A stretch of DNA of 17,265 nucleotides from Myxococcales bacterium (GTDB lineage: Bacteria; Myxococcota; Bradymonadia; REDH01). The notes under the pieces are model-generated. The model had not been told where the DNA came from. It made no database searches and saw only the letters and a list, made by a program, of their open reading frames with translations. Positions 1 to 6,578 of the stretch are shown in pieces; within the stretch, counting starts at the first letter, position 1; the number at the start of each line of letters is the position of its first letter. The stretch is taken from NCBI GenBank assembly GCA_018970625.1, contig JAGWVZ010000022.1, positions 1 to 17,265 on the forward strand, written 5' to 3'. The position numbers and the translations under genes are program-made.

Positions 1-657
1 GTGTCGTTCCAGCCACTGTTGGCGCGCTTCCCGACCAATCACGGACTGAAAATGCCGCACCATCTGAGGGTAAGGGTGCGGCCCCAGCGCAGATCCCAGA
101 AGATAATAGCTGTTGTCCGGATCAGCAGCCCAGGCGCGCATGGCGTCGTTAATAGCGTCCTTGAGTGTAGCCGTTCCTGTCTCGACAGGAACCACCTCGG
201 CGCCCAGCAGACGCATACGCCAGACGTTCAACGCCTGCCGCGCGACATCGACGGCACCCATATACACCGTGCAGCGCATGCCGAGCTTTGCGCAAACGGT
301 CGCCGTCGCGACACCGTGCTGGCCGGCGCCGGTCTCCGCGATGATGTGAAGACAGCCCATTTCGCGCGCGACAAGCGCCTGACCCAGGCTGTTATTGATC
401 TTGTGTGCGCCGGTATGATTCAGGTCTTCGCGTTTGAGCCACACCTGACCCGCGGAACCCCACGCCTTCTCAAGGCGATCAGCGCGAGTCAAAGGCGATG
501 GTCTGCCGATGTAATCGCGACACCATAGCTGAAACTCTTCGTCGAAGCCCGCATCAACACGAAGCCGGCTCCAGGTCTCTTCAATGCGTCGGAGCGGCTC
601 GATGAGCGTTTCAGGTACATACGCGCCGCCGTACTTGCCGTAGCGTCCAGCTACCAT
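1..657 (-). CDS. trpB: Tryptophan synthase beta subunit, 5' part (cut by window edge)
   Basis: TrpB joins indole, channelled from TrpA, to L-serine to make L-tryptophan, using PLP in the cytoplasmic alpha2-beta2 complex. I translated the minus strand from the ATG at 657: 219 residues stay open to the window edge, about half of a normal TrpB of about 400. Family motifs are clear: GRYGKYGGAYVPE at the N terminus, the PLP-lysine segment NHTGAHKINN (Lys86) and ETGAGQHGVATA with the catalytic Glu at about 108. The ATG lies inside the last codons of trpF, so ATGGTAG is shared (651-657) and translation is probably coupled. The remainder, and probably trpA, lie to the left of the window. The identification is certain; only the 3' end is missing. 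Confidence 0.97.
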   Translation of the reverse strand, partial: MVAGRYGKYGGAYVPETLIEPLRRIEETWSRLRVDAGFDEEFQLWCRDYIGRPSPLTRADRLEKAWGSAGQVWLKREDLNHTGAHKINNSLGQALVAREMGCLHIIAETGAGQHGVATATVCAKLGMRCTVYMGAVDVARQALNVWRMRLLGAEVVPVETGTATLKDAINDAMRAWAADPDNSYYLLGSALGPHPYPQMVRHFQSVIGREARQQWLERH

Positions 658-1364
658 GAGTTCTCTCCAGGTTGTCCCAAACGAGTATCGTCGGGAGATG
701 CAGCGATATTCTGTATGGTTTCACGTGAAACCAGAGCGTCTCTGGCAGCACAAACGAAGGCGCGAATCGCGTCGTGCGACTTGCGTGGTGCCCGCGTAGG
801 GTCTTCTACGCCAGAGCTGACGTCCACCCCGGATGGACTCAGAAGCTGCACGGCTTCCGCCACGTTGTGTGCATTCAAGCCACCAGCGACCAGAAATGGC
901 CACTCGGGCCGGTCTATCCCCGACCAGGGAAGCGCCTGACCTGTTCCACCAAACTCACCAGCGTGAGCCGAGTCCAGCACGACACAGCCAACACCCGCTG
1001 GCGGCGCTACGACGCGCCATCGTTCGCCGTACGGTTCCGGCTTCTGTGCCCACCACACGGGCACCTCAGACCGTTGTGTGCAGTGCAGGACATCCTCGGC
1101 GGAGTAACCCCCATGCAGCTGGATAGCGGAGAGCCCCCACAGCTCCGCCAGCAGCAGCACGTCGGAGGTCTTATTGCCCTGAAACACACCCACGCGGCTC
1201 GCTGCACCCGAGGCGTCCATGAGCTCCAACCAGAGCGCCGGACCAACGGTGCGCCGGCGATCCGGTGCGAAGACAAACCCGACATGAGTCGCACCGGCTT
1301 CCACAGCGCATCGGACATCGTCCGGGTGCATGAGCCCGCAAACCTTGATGATCGACTGCGTCAC
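651..1364 (-). CDS. trpF: Phosphoribosylanthranilate isomerase
   Basis: TrpF isomerises N-(5-phosphoribosyl)anthranilate to the enol-ribulose phosphate that TrpC uses. Visible TIM-barrel motifs are KVCGL with the general-base Cys9, GFVFAPDRRRTV (29-40), QLHG, LDSAHAGEFGGTG with the acid Asp131, and the phosphate-binding segments LVAGGL and GVDVSSGVED. The start is GTG at 1364, with GGAGG overlapping the trpC stop codon (TAGGAGG), 8 nt between genes. At 237 residues it is about 30 longer than most TrpF proteins. The surplus is a C-terminal tail after DAIRAFVCAARDAL that has no barrel motif. Within that tail residues 212-216 (VSRET) are encoded by a perfect parS palindrome (717-732). The tail is therefore probably there for DNA reasons rather than catalysis. 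Confidence 0.96.
   Translation of the reverse strand: MTQSIIKVCGLMHPDDVRCAVEAGATHVGFVFAPDRRRTVGPALWLELMDASGAASRVGVFQGNKTSDVLLLAELWGLSAIQLHGGYSAEDVLHCTQRSEVPVWWAQKPEPYGERWRVVAPPAGVGCVVLDSAHAGEFGGTGQALPWSGIDRPEWPFLVAGGLNAHNVAEAVQLLSPSGVDVSSGVEDPTRAPRKSHDAIRAFVCAARDALVSRETIQNIAASPDDTRLGQPGENSW
717..732. promoter_or_regulatory. parS site 1 (ParB/Spo0J binding), inside trpF
   Basis: GGTTTCACGTGAAACC is a perfect 16-bp palindrome whose inner 14 bp equal the conserved bacterial parS core GTTTCACGTGAAAC. ParB CTPase clamps load at such sites and spread to build the partition complex. It lies in the frame that reads Val-Ser-Arg-Glu-Thr in the TrpF tail. It is one of three exact cores within 2.5 kb, which makes chance very unlikely. 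Confidence 0.88.
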
Positions 1365-1372
1365 ACCGCCTC

Positions 1373-2149
1373 CTACCGTGAACGACCGAGCAGGCGTTCC
1401 AGCTCTCGCCGAGGGTTGGCTGATGTAGCAAGAAGCTCACCTACGAGGATGGCGTCAGCACCGGCGTCACGCATGCGGTTGGCGTCCTGCGCGTCCAGAA
1501 TCCCCGACTCCGCGACCGTGATGATATGGCATGGAATCAGCGCCCGAAGGCGCTCGAACAGACCCATATCCATGGAAAAATCACGTAAATTGCGATGATT
1601 TACACCTATGATGCGAGCGCCGGCCTCAATGGCCCGTTGCAGCTCTTCGGCATCATGAGTCTCGACGAGCACGTCCATGTGCAGCGCATGGGCGGTTTCC
1701 AGCAGCTGCCGCAGAGGCAACACCGAAGGAAAGAGCGCGACGATCAGCAGAACGGCGGAAGCGCCGAGCGCCTTCGCCTGATGAATCTGGAACGCGTTGG
1801 AGACAAAGTCTTTTCGTAGCGCCGGTGTCTCGAGACTGGCCACGATCTGTCTCAGGTCTTCGTCCCGACCACCGAAACGATGAGGCTCGGTGAGGACGCT
1901 GATCGCCGCTGCACCGCCGGCTGCATATTCCCTGGCCAGCGCGACAGGATCAGCAATCGAGGCGAGCTCACCGCGGCTCGGGCTCTTGCGTTTGACCTCA
2001 GCGATCACGGAGAGTCCGGGCGCGGCGAGCGCCGCGTGAAACGCGAGCGTAGATGGGAGAGGTCGCAGCGGGTTGGACAGCGGGGCAGTGCATTCTACGG
2101 CTGCGTCGTGAGCACGCTGAAGGGTGATATCCCTGAGAATCGAGATCAT
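1373..2149 (-). CDS. trpC: Indole-3-glycerol-phosphate synthase
   Basis: TrpC closes the indole ring of 1-(o-carboxyphenylamino)-1-deoxyribulose 5-phosphate with loss of CO2 and water, making indole-3-glycerol phosphate. The 258-residue single-domain length is typical; no TrpF is fused to it. Signature and catalytic positions are present: VIAEVKRKSPSRG (Glu51, Lys53), LRKDF (Lys113), LVETHDAEEL (Glu163), GVNHRNLRDF (Asn184) and AESGI (Ser215), ending in the phosphate-binding ILVGELL. The start ATG overlaps the trpD stop by 4 bp (ATGA, 2146-2149). The stop forms part of the trpF ribosome-binding site. The only small oddity is His in NHRNL, where NNRNL is commoner. Confidence 0.97.
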   Translation of the reverse strand: MISILRDITLQRAHDAAVECTAPLSNPLRPLPSTLAFHAALAAPGLSVIAEVKRKSPSRGELASIADPVALAREYAAGGAAAISVLTEPHRFGGRDEDLRQIVASLETPALRKDFVSNAFQIHQAKALGASAVLLIVALFPSVLPLRQLLETAHALHMDVLVETHDAEELQRAIEAGARIIGVNHRNLRDFSMDMGLFERLRALIPCHIITVAESGILDAQDANRMRDAGADAILVGELLATSANPRRELERLLGRSR

Positions 2150-3186
2150 GCCATCGCTCCCTGAATCAGCTGACGATACTCTCTCAGCAATTTGCCGGGA
2201 GCCCCTTGTCGCAGCGCGAGACGCGCCATCTCAACGCCACCCTCCACCGACGACGAGGTCCCTGTGTGATGAAGCGCCAGGCCTGCGTTCAGCGCCACGG
2301 TCTCTGCGAGCCCATGGGCACCTTGACCATCAAGGAGTTGGAACAGCCTGGCCGCATTCTCTTCCGGTGCTCCACCATCCAGTTCGTGCATATCAATCGT
2401 GTGCACCCCATACTGTTCGGGATCACACGTCTCTGTGTGAGTGGGTTCACCTGGCCGAACATGTTTCACGTGAAACGGGTAACCGGGCAGGGCTTCATCG
2501 GCGCCAGAAGATGAATGCAAAAGCAGGGTGGGAATGCCTCGCGCCTCACAGACGGGGGCCAGAAGGTCGAGCGCCGACTTGCGCGGCACACCCATCATCT
2601 GGTGCGTCAGCGGAGCGGGGTTGATGAGTGGGCCCATCAGGTTGAACAGGGTCATGACACCGAGTGCACGCCTCACCGGACCCAGCGTCGCGAGCACCGG
2701 GTGATGATTGGGCGCGTGCATGAGCACAATCCCCAGCTCGCCAAGGGCGCGCTCAAGGACCGACAAGGGAACGCCCTGCATGGGCACCCCCGCGGCTTCC
2801 AGAACATCCGTCGAACCGCTGCGGCTGGAGACGGATCGATTGCCGTGCTTGGCAACCGCGACACCGCACGAGGCCACCGTGATCGCCACCGCCGTAGAGA
2901 TGTTGAATGTACCGGACCTGTCCCCGCCAGTACCGCAGGTATCCAGCAGCACACGAGGCGCTGTTTCCAGCAACAGAGCGCGCTCCATCAGGCCATCCCG
3001 AAATCCAAGCGCCTCATCACTGGTCTCGCCACGCATTCTTAGCGCCACCAGAATACCCGCTGCCGTCTCTGGCAGAATCTCGGCATCCACCAGCGACAGC
3101 AGCAGCACGCGCGCTTCCGACCGCGACAGCTGACCACCCAAGATCACATGCTCAAGCACCGATGGACCCAGCAATGTCGTCGTCAT
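2146..3186 (-). CDS. trpD: Anthranilate phosphoribosyltransferase
   Basis: TrpD transfers phosphoribose from PRPP to anthranilate. The 346 residues match the family length. Key motifs are DTCGTGGD (82-89), the PRPP/anthranilate loop KHGNRSVSSRSGS (113-125), FNLMGPLINP (181-190) and the metal-binding Asp-Glu pair at 230-231. Directly after the Asp-Glu pair lies a loop of variable sequence in the family. In it residues 238-241 (FHVK) are encoded by a parS palindrome at 2462-2477. The ATG overlaps the trpG stop (ATGA, 3183-3186) and the stop overlaps trpC, so trpG-D-C are tightly coupled. TrpD is a separate gene, not fused to TrpG as in enterics. Confidence 0.97.
   Translation of the reverse strand: MTTTLLGPSVLEHVILGGQLSRSEARVLLLSLVDAEILPETAAGILVALRMRGETSDEALGFRDGLMERALLLETAPRVLLDTCGTGGDRSGTFNISTAVAITVASCGVAVAKHGNRSVSSRSGSTDVLEAAGVPMQGVPLSVLERALGELGIVLMHAPNHHPVLATLGPVRRALGVMTLFNLMGPLINPAPLTHQMMGVPRKSALDLLAPVCEARGIPTLLLHSSSGADEALPGYPFHVKHVRPGEPTHTETCDPEQYGVHTIDMHELDGGAPEENAARLFQLLDGQGAHGLAETVALNAGLALHHTGTSSSVEGGVEMARLALRQGAPGKLLREYRQLIQGAMA
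2462..2477. promoter_or_regulatory. parS site 2, inside trpD
   Basis: TGTTTCACGTGAAACG contains the perfect 14-bp core (2463-2476) and matches 15 of 16 bases of the extended consensus TGTTTCACGTGAAACA. It codes for Phe-His-Val-Lys in a surface-type loop of TrpD. It is centred about 1.75 kb from site 1 and 0.74 kb from site 3. Confidence 0.88.
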
Positions 3187-3791
3187 GCGCTCGCTCCGTC
3201 ATCACGTTTCACGTGAAACGTGTTCACCAGCGACACAAAGTTACGCATCATGGCATGGCCATGTTGGGTGAGAATCGACTCCGGATGAAACTGAACCCCC
3301 CAGGTCGGATGTTCACGATGCGCCAGACCCATAATCACCTCATCGTCTTCTGAGCGCGCGGTCACACGAAGACAGTCGGGAAAGCTGGAAACTTCGCCAA
3401 CAAGGCTGTGATAACGACCCACCTCGACCGGGCTCGGTATCCCTTCGAAGATGCCCGTGCCGTCGTGCGTGATGCGGCTCGCTTTTCCGTGCACAGGACG
3501 CGAACCCCGAACGACACGCCCACCAAACGACTGCACCATGCACTGGTGCCCCAGACATACGCCCAGCAACGGCAGAATACCGGAAACCTCGGGAATGCAA
3601 GACAGGCTGATACCCGACTCCGATGGCGAGTTGGGGCCCGGACTAATCACGACCCCGCGATACCGGCCCCCTACAATCTCGGGTATCGTGATCTGATTCA
3701 CCCGACGAACCTCTACCTCGGCTCCGCATTCCAGCAGATACTGATAGAGGTTATAGGTAAAACTGTCGAAATTATCGATCAGCAGTATCAT
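3183..3791 (-). CDS. trpG: Anthranilate synthase component II (glutamine amidotransferase)
   Basis: TrpG hydrolyses glutamine and passes ammonia to TrpE for anthranilate synthesis. A class I amidotransferase of 202 residues opens with MILLIDNFDSFTYN. It has the oxyanion loop GPNSPSESG, the nucleophile Cys79 in LGVCLGHQ, and the His169/Glu171 pair in VQFHPESI. Such subunits can also serve folate synthesis (PabA), but the operon position makes the Trp role primary. No strong Shine-Dalgarno is visible before the ATG, and the 60-nt gap to trpE is the widest gap in the operon. Its last residues run past the usual C terminus and include FHVK (192-195), encoded by parS site 3. Confidence 0.96.
   Translation of the reverse strand: MILLIDNFDSFTYNLYQYLLECGAEVEVRRVNQITIPEIVGGRYRGVVISPGPNSPSESGISLSCIPEVSGILPLLGVCLGHQCMVQSFGGRVVRGSRPVHGKASRITHDGTGIFEGIPSPVEVGRYHSLVGEVSSFPDCLRVTARSEDDEVIMGLAHREHPTWGVQFHPESILTQHGHAMMRNFVSLVNTFHVKRDDGASA
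3203..3222. promoter_or_regulatory. parS site 3, inside the 3' end of trpG
   Basis: CACGTTTCACGTGAAACGTG is a perfect 20-bp palindrome with the parS 14-bp core at its centre (3206-3219), making it the most extended of the three sites. It encodes the C-terminal tail of TrpG a few codons before its stop, close to the trpD start. Confidence 0.88.
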
Positions 3792-3800
3792 TCTGTAACC

Positions 3801-3820
3801 CGATAAGTAAAAAGTTATCG
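3801..3820. repeat. Short inverted repeat between trpE and trpG
   Basis: In the 60-nt trpE-trpG gap, CGATAA and TTATCG frame an 8-nt A/T-rich loop. The 6-bp stem is weak and no T run follows it on the minus strand, so it is not a convincing terminator. It could influence mRNA processing or trpG translation, but no function is shown. Confidence 0.35.
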
Positions 3821-3851
3821 CTAATTCTGTGTTCGTTGGTGTTAGTAAACA

Positions 3852-5324
3852 TTACCTGAACCGCGGGCTCTGACGCAGCGCTTCCAGCACCGCGCTCGAC
3901 TTCTGCCGCGTCTCCTGCTCCTCGGATTCCGGCACGGAGTCTGCCACGACGCCCGCGCCAGCGTGCACACTCGCCATACCCTCCTGAAACAACAGGGTTC
4001 GGATCGTAATGCAGCTGTCCAGGCCGCCATGGCCATCAAAGTAACAGACCGCCCCCGCATAGGGACCTCGACCCACAGGCTCCATCTCGTCGATGATCTC
4101 CATCGCACGAACCTTTGGGGCGCCGCTCACCGTTCCCGCAGGGAAACACGCCAGCAGTGCATCCAGAGCGTCCACGTCGGGGCGAAGCTCGCCCACCACA
4201 CGGCTCACCAGATGCATCACGTGGCTGTAATGCTCGACCTCCATCAGGGACTCCACCCGCACCGTGCCTGACGCGCTCACACGACCAATGTCGTTGCGGG
4301 CCAGATCCACCAGCATCATGTGTTCGGCGCGCTCTTTTGGATCGTTCAGCAGCTCCGCAGCCAAAACGGCATCTTCCGCAGCCGAGGCGCCACGCCGACG
4401 CGTCCCGGCGATTGGCAGCGTCTCGACCCTACCCCCGCGCACACGCACCAGATCCTCCGGGCTGGAACCTACGAGCTGGAATGCGCCCGTATCAAAAAAC
4501 ACCTGAAACGGTGATGGGTTCAACATGCGCAAGGAACGATACACCGCAAATGGATCGCCCTCGAACGGCGCCGAAAATCGACGGGCAAGCACCACCTGAA
4601 AAATATCACCTCGCTGAATCAACTCCTGAGCCTGTGTCACCTGCGCGCGATACGTCCCGGCATCGGGAACCACATCCACCTGCATCGCCACATCGGCACC
4701 ATCATTCCAATGGCTCCCTGCCGCCTGACTTCTACCCAGGCCGGCACGGGTAAGCTGACGCGTCAGTACGTCATGTGTGTTGTCGATCTCCTGCATGGCG
4801 CGAACATAGGCTTGCTCCGTACGCTGCGCGGGAGGCAACACCAGCGCCACATGAAGGCGCCTGCGTAAATGGTCAAAGATGACGTGGTGACGAAAGTGCA
4901 CCAGCACAAAATCCGGCACCGCGCTCGGATCGTGACGCCGCCCTGCCAAAAGGCTCGGTTCAACCAGACGGATGGTGTCGTAGCCCAGAAAACCCACGGC
5001 GCCGGCCGGAAACGATGGCAAGCCCTCGGTGAGCACACACACCGCGTGTGAGGCGACAAACTGTCGAATTCGACCCAGCTCGTCGGCCGTCCCATCGGCA
5101 CGCCCCTGCACGCGCTCCTGCTCGTTCCAGCCAACAAAGCTGTAACGCCCCATCTTTTCGCCACCTTCAGCGCTCTCCAACACGTAGCCAGCGTGCCCGC
5201 GGTTCAGAAAGAGCAGCGCCGCCAGCACCGGCGTCGTCACATCCAGCGCGCGCTCACTGCTGACCACGACATGACGGTGGGCATCACTCGACAGAAACGA
5301 GGTCAGAGACGTTTGGGCAAACAT
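3852..5324 (-). CDS. trpE: Anthranilate synthase component I
   Basis: TrpE converts chorismate, with ammonia from TrpG, to anthranilate, the first and feedback-controlled step of the pathway. It has 490 residues from the ATG at 5324. The N-terminal domain carries YVLESAEGGEKMGRYSF, whose LES segment lies in the Trp feedback pocket known from the family. The chorismate-binding domain has PIAGTRRRG, ERAEHMMLVDLARNDIGRV, FPAGTVSGAPK (394-404) and AGAGVVADSVPESE (455-468). An in-frame TTG 75 nt upstream (5399) is rejected as the start. It would make the attenuator hairpin coding, and homology to TrpE begins only after MFAQTSLTSF. GGAG lies just 3 nt before the ATG, which is close. The attenuator T run ends about 7 nt upstream. 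Confidence 0.96.
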   Translation of the reverse strand: MFAQTSLTSFLSSDAHRHVVVSSERALDVTTPVLAALLFLNRGHAGYVLESAEGGEKMGRYSFVGWNEQERVQGRADGTADELGRIRQFVASHAVCVLTEGLPSFPAGAVGFLGYDTIRLVEPSLLAGRRHDPSAVPDFVLVHFRHHVIFDHLRRRLHVALVLPPAQRTEQAYVRAMQEIDNTHDVLTRQLTRAGLGRSQAAGSHWNDGADVAMQVDVVPDAGTYRAQVTQAQELIQRGDIFQVVLARRFSAPFEGDPFAVYRSLRMLNPSPFQVFFDTGAFQLVGSSPEDLVRVRGGRVETLPIAGTRRRGASAAEDAVLAAELLNDPKERAEHMMLVDLARNDIGRVSASGTVRVESLMEVEHYSHVMHLVSRVVGELRPDVDALDALLACFPAGTVSGAPKVRAMEIIDEMEPVGRGPYAGAVCYFDGHGGLDSCITIRTLLFQEGMASVHAGAGVVADSVPESEEQETRQKSSAVLEALRQSPRFR

Positions 5325-5331
5325 GGACTCC

Positions 5332-5368
5332 AAAAAGCGAAAAGGCCCGGCGCTGATGGCGTCGGGCC
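5332..5368 (-). terminator. trp operon attenuator (rho-independent terminator)
   Basis: On the minus strand a GGCCCG/CGGGCC stem extended by CGC/GCG, with one A-C mismatch and a 5-nt loop (5344-5368), is followed by TTTTCGCTTTTT (5332-5343). It lies between the Trp-rich leader peptide and the trpE ATG, where an attenuator belongs. An alternative 8-bp pairing between GGGUCCGG (5410-5417) and CCGGGCCC (5364-5371), with one G-U pair, would sequester the first five bases of the terminator stem and act as antiterminator. A stalled ribosome at the Trp codons leaves 5410-5417 free, while one at the stop codon covers it. Confidence 0.87.
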
Positions 5369-5405
5369 CGGGTGCTGCACAAAATCCAGAATGGGACAAT
5401 GCAAG

Positions 5406-5495
5406 TCAGCCGGACCCCTGACACCAACGCCAGCGCCAATCCTCACACAAGGTGGCAACGTCGGACAGGAGCGGGCTGAATAGTTCGTTTCTCAT
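5406..5495 (-). CDS. trpL: trp leader peptide with three Trp codons
   Basis: A 29-residue reading frame starts at ATG 5495 and ends with TGA at 5406-5408. Its C-terminal part reads EDWRWRWCQGSG: three UGG codons alternating with Arg codons at 5424-5438. Three Trp in five residues of a short frame placed directly before a terminator hairpin and trpE is the hallmark of ribosome-mediated attenuation. Low charged tRNA-Trp stalls the ribosome there and lets the antiterminator form. An in-frame ATG four codons upstream (5507) is possible, but it falls in the predicted -10 box. No Shine-Dalgarno is visible before either start, so initiation may be leaderless. Confidence 0.85.
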   Translation of the reverse strand: MRNELFSPLLSDVATLCEDWRWRWCQGSG

Positions 5496-5502
5496 GCCGC
5501 GT

Positions 5503-5531
5503 AACATGAAGCGAGCAACCCGCGGCGTCAA
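5503..5531 (-). promoter_or_regulatory. Putative trp operon promoter
   Basis: On the minus strand TTGACG (5526-5531; 5 of 6 to sigma70 -35) is followed after exactly 17 bp by CATGTT (5503-5508; 3 of 6 to -10). Predicted transcription starts at about 5495-5496, at or one base before the leader-peptide ATG. The -10 match is weak, but position and spacing fit. No TrpR-like operator was recognised. Confidence 0.5.
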
Positions 5532-5586
5532 CCCCCGCGACGAGATTTTGCTGAAGTCACTCGGCAGCCGACGCGACGGAGAGCCA

Positions 5587-6402
5587 CTACCCTGCGATAC
5601 GGACCGGGGTATGCCAGGTTGGCAAATCCAGCACCAACACGCGGCCCTCCATGATGTCACGCGCGCTTTGAAGACAGAGACCATATCGATCAGGTACCTG
5701 CCGCAATCGAAACGCTCGCTCAATCGCCGGCCAGGCCTGCTTCGCCCGCAGATCACAAAGCCTCAGGATTGACTCGTGACGTAGTTCGTCGGCGGTGCCC
5801 GGATCACTGACCAGCAGCAGTATCTCGCTCACAAGCCGACGACGCCAGCTCTCATTCAACCTTAGAAACGAATGCGGCACGTCTGGCTCCCGGGCCGACT
5901 GCAGCAGGCCGCACAGCACCCGCAGCGCGTTCGCGCGCGCAAGCGGTCGAGCGCTCGCGTCCGCCAACAGACGAGACACCGGAGCTGCTGCGCCTGCCCC
6001 CGCACGAATAAGCGCCAGCACCGTCTCTTCCGCACCAAACAGACGGTGTACCCGAAGACGGTTCACCAGTGGCTGTATCGCGCGCTCGCTACGCCATTCC
6101 CCAAGAATTCCAATCAGATGCACCGCTCGATACCCCGTCCGGAGTGTGCCGGGTGTGCGCAAGTCCTCCTCAACATAGTGCACCACCGCATCTTCGCACA
6201 GCGCGCGATGAGCCAGAATACGGTCCACGGCTCCCTGCTGCGGCTCCACCGATCCATCATCAGGAAGCTCCAGCAGCCATGTGCGAACATCGACCGTGTC
6301 TTCCGAAGCCTGCGCAATCGGGTGCGCACCCGTTGCAGAGAACCACTCCAGAATCGATTCAGGAAACAGCCGGGCGCGATGCGAAACAAGCAGACGATTC
6401 AT
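5587..6402 (-). CDS. HEAT-repeat-like protein of unknown function
   Basis: This is a 271-residue protein beginning MNRLLVSHRARLFPESILEW. The start at 6402 is chosen because GGAGG stands 7 nt before it; a longer frame from 6486 lacks this signal. There is no signal peptide or membrane segment. The middle and C-terminal parts are rows of amphipathic helices of HEAT/PBS-lyase type: VHLIGILGEWRSERAIQPLV, EETVLALIRAGAGAAAPVSRLL, ARANALRVLCGLL and RHESILRLCDLRAKQAWPAI. These usually form an alpha-solenoid for protein contacts. No catalytic motif is seen and I do not recognise a specific family. It is read in the same direction as trp and ends about 55 bp upstream of the trp promoter, so read-through into the leader is conceivable. 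Confidence 0.75.
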   Translation of the reverse strand: MNRLLVSHRARLFPESILEWFSATGAHPIAQASEDTVDVRTWLLELPDDGSVEPQQGAVDRILAHRALCEDAVVHYVEEDLRTPGTLRTGYRAVHLIGILGEWRSERAIQPLVNRLRVHRLFGAEETVLALIRAGAGAAAPVSRLLADASARPLARANALRVLCGLLQSAREPDVPHSFLRLNESWRRRLVSEILLLVSDPGTADELRHESILRLCDLRAKQAWPAIERAFRLRQVPDRYGLCLQSARDIMEGRVLVLDLPTWHTPVRIAG

Positions 6403-6477
6403 ACAGACACCTCCAGAACGTCGTTGAGAAATGTTCGTCTGGTGTGGCGTCGTATTCTGACCGCGATTGTTGCGTGC

Positions 6478-6500
6478 TTTTTGCAAAAACCTGCGTTTTT
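6478..6500. repeat. Overlapping A/T palindromes upstream of the HEAT-like gene
   Basis: TTTTTGCAAAAA (6478-6489) is a perfect 12-bp palindrome. Its right half overlaps a second inverted repeat, AAAAAC-CTGC-GTTTTT (6485-6500). They lie in the 176-bp intergenic stretch between the sugar dehydrogenase and the HEAT-like gene. They could be a regulator site or a weak bidirectional terminator for the dehydrogenase gene. I found no good promoter pair nearby and nothing else notable in this gap. Confidence 0.35.
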
Positions 6501-6578
6501 CCTGCCAGAACCACCGACGAGCTTCCCCCGAACCGTCACAGCAGGGTTGTCACTGCTCACTGCAGAACGGCGGCGAAC

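Noticed and set aside
774..1598. A 274-codon plus-strand frame across trpF and trpC
   Set aside because: It runs opposite to two enzymes with full catalytic motifs; its Arg/Ser/His-rich translation resembles no protein family.
4218..4223. Further CACGTG hexamers (for example in trpE, and near 13503 and 16530)
   Set aside because: Their flanks do not match the GTT/AAC arms of parS; the bare hexamer is expected by chance in GC-rich DNA.
5325..5399. TTG start giving a 25-residue longer TrpE
   Set aside because: It would place the attenuator hairpin and T run inside trpE and use a TTG codon; TrpE homology begins after the ATG at 5324.
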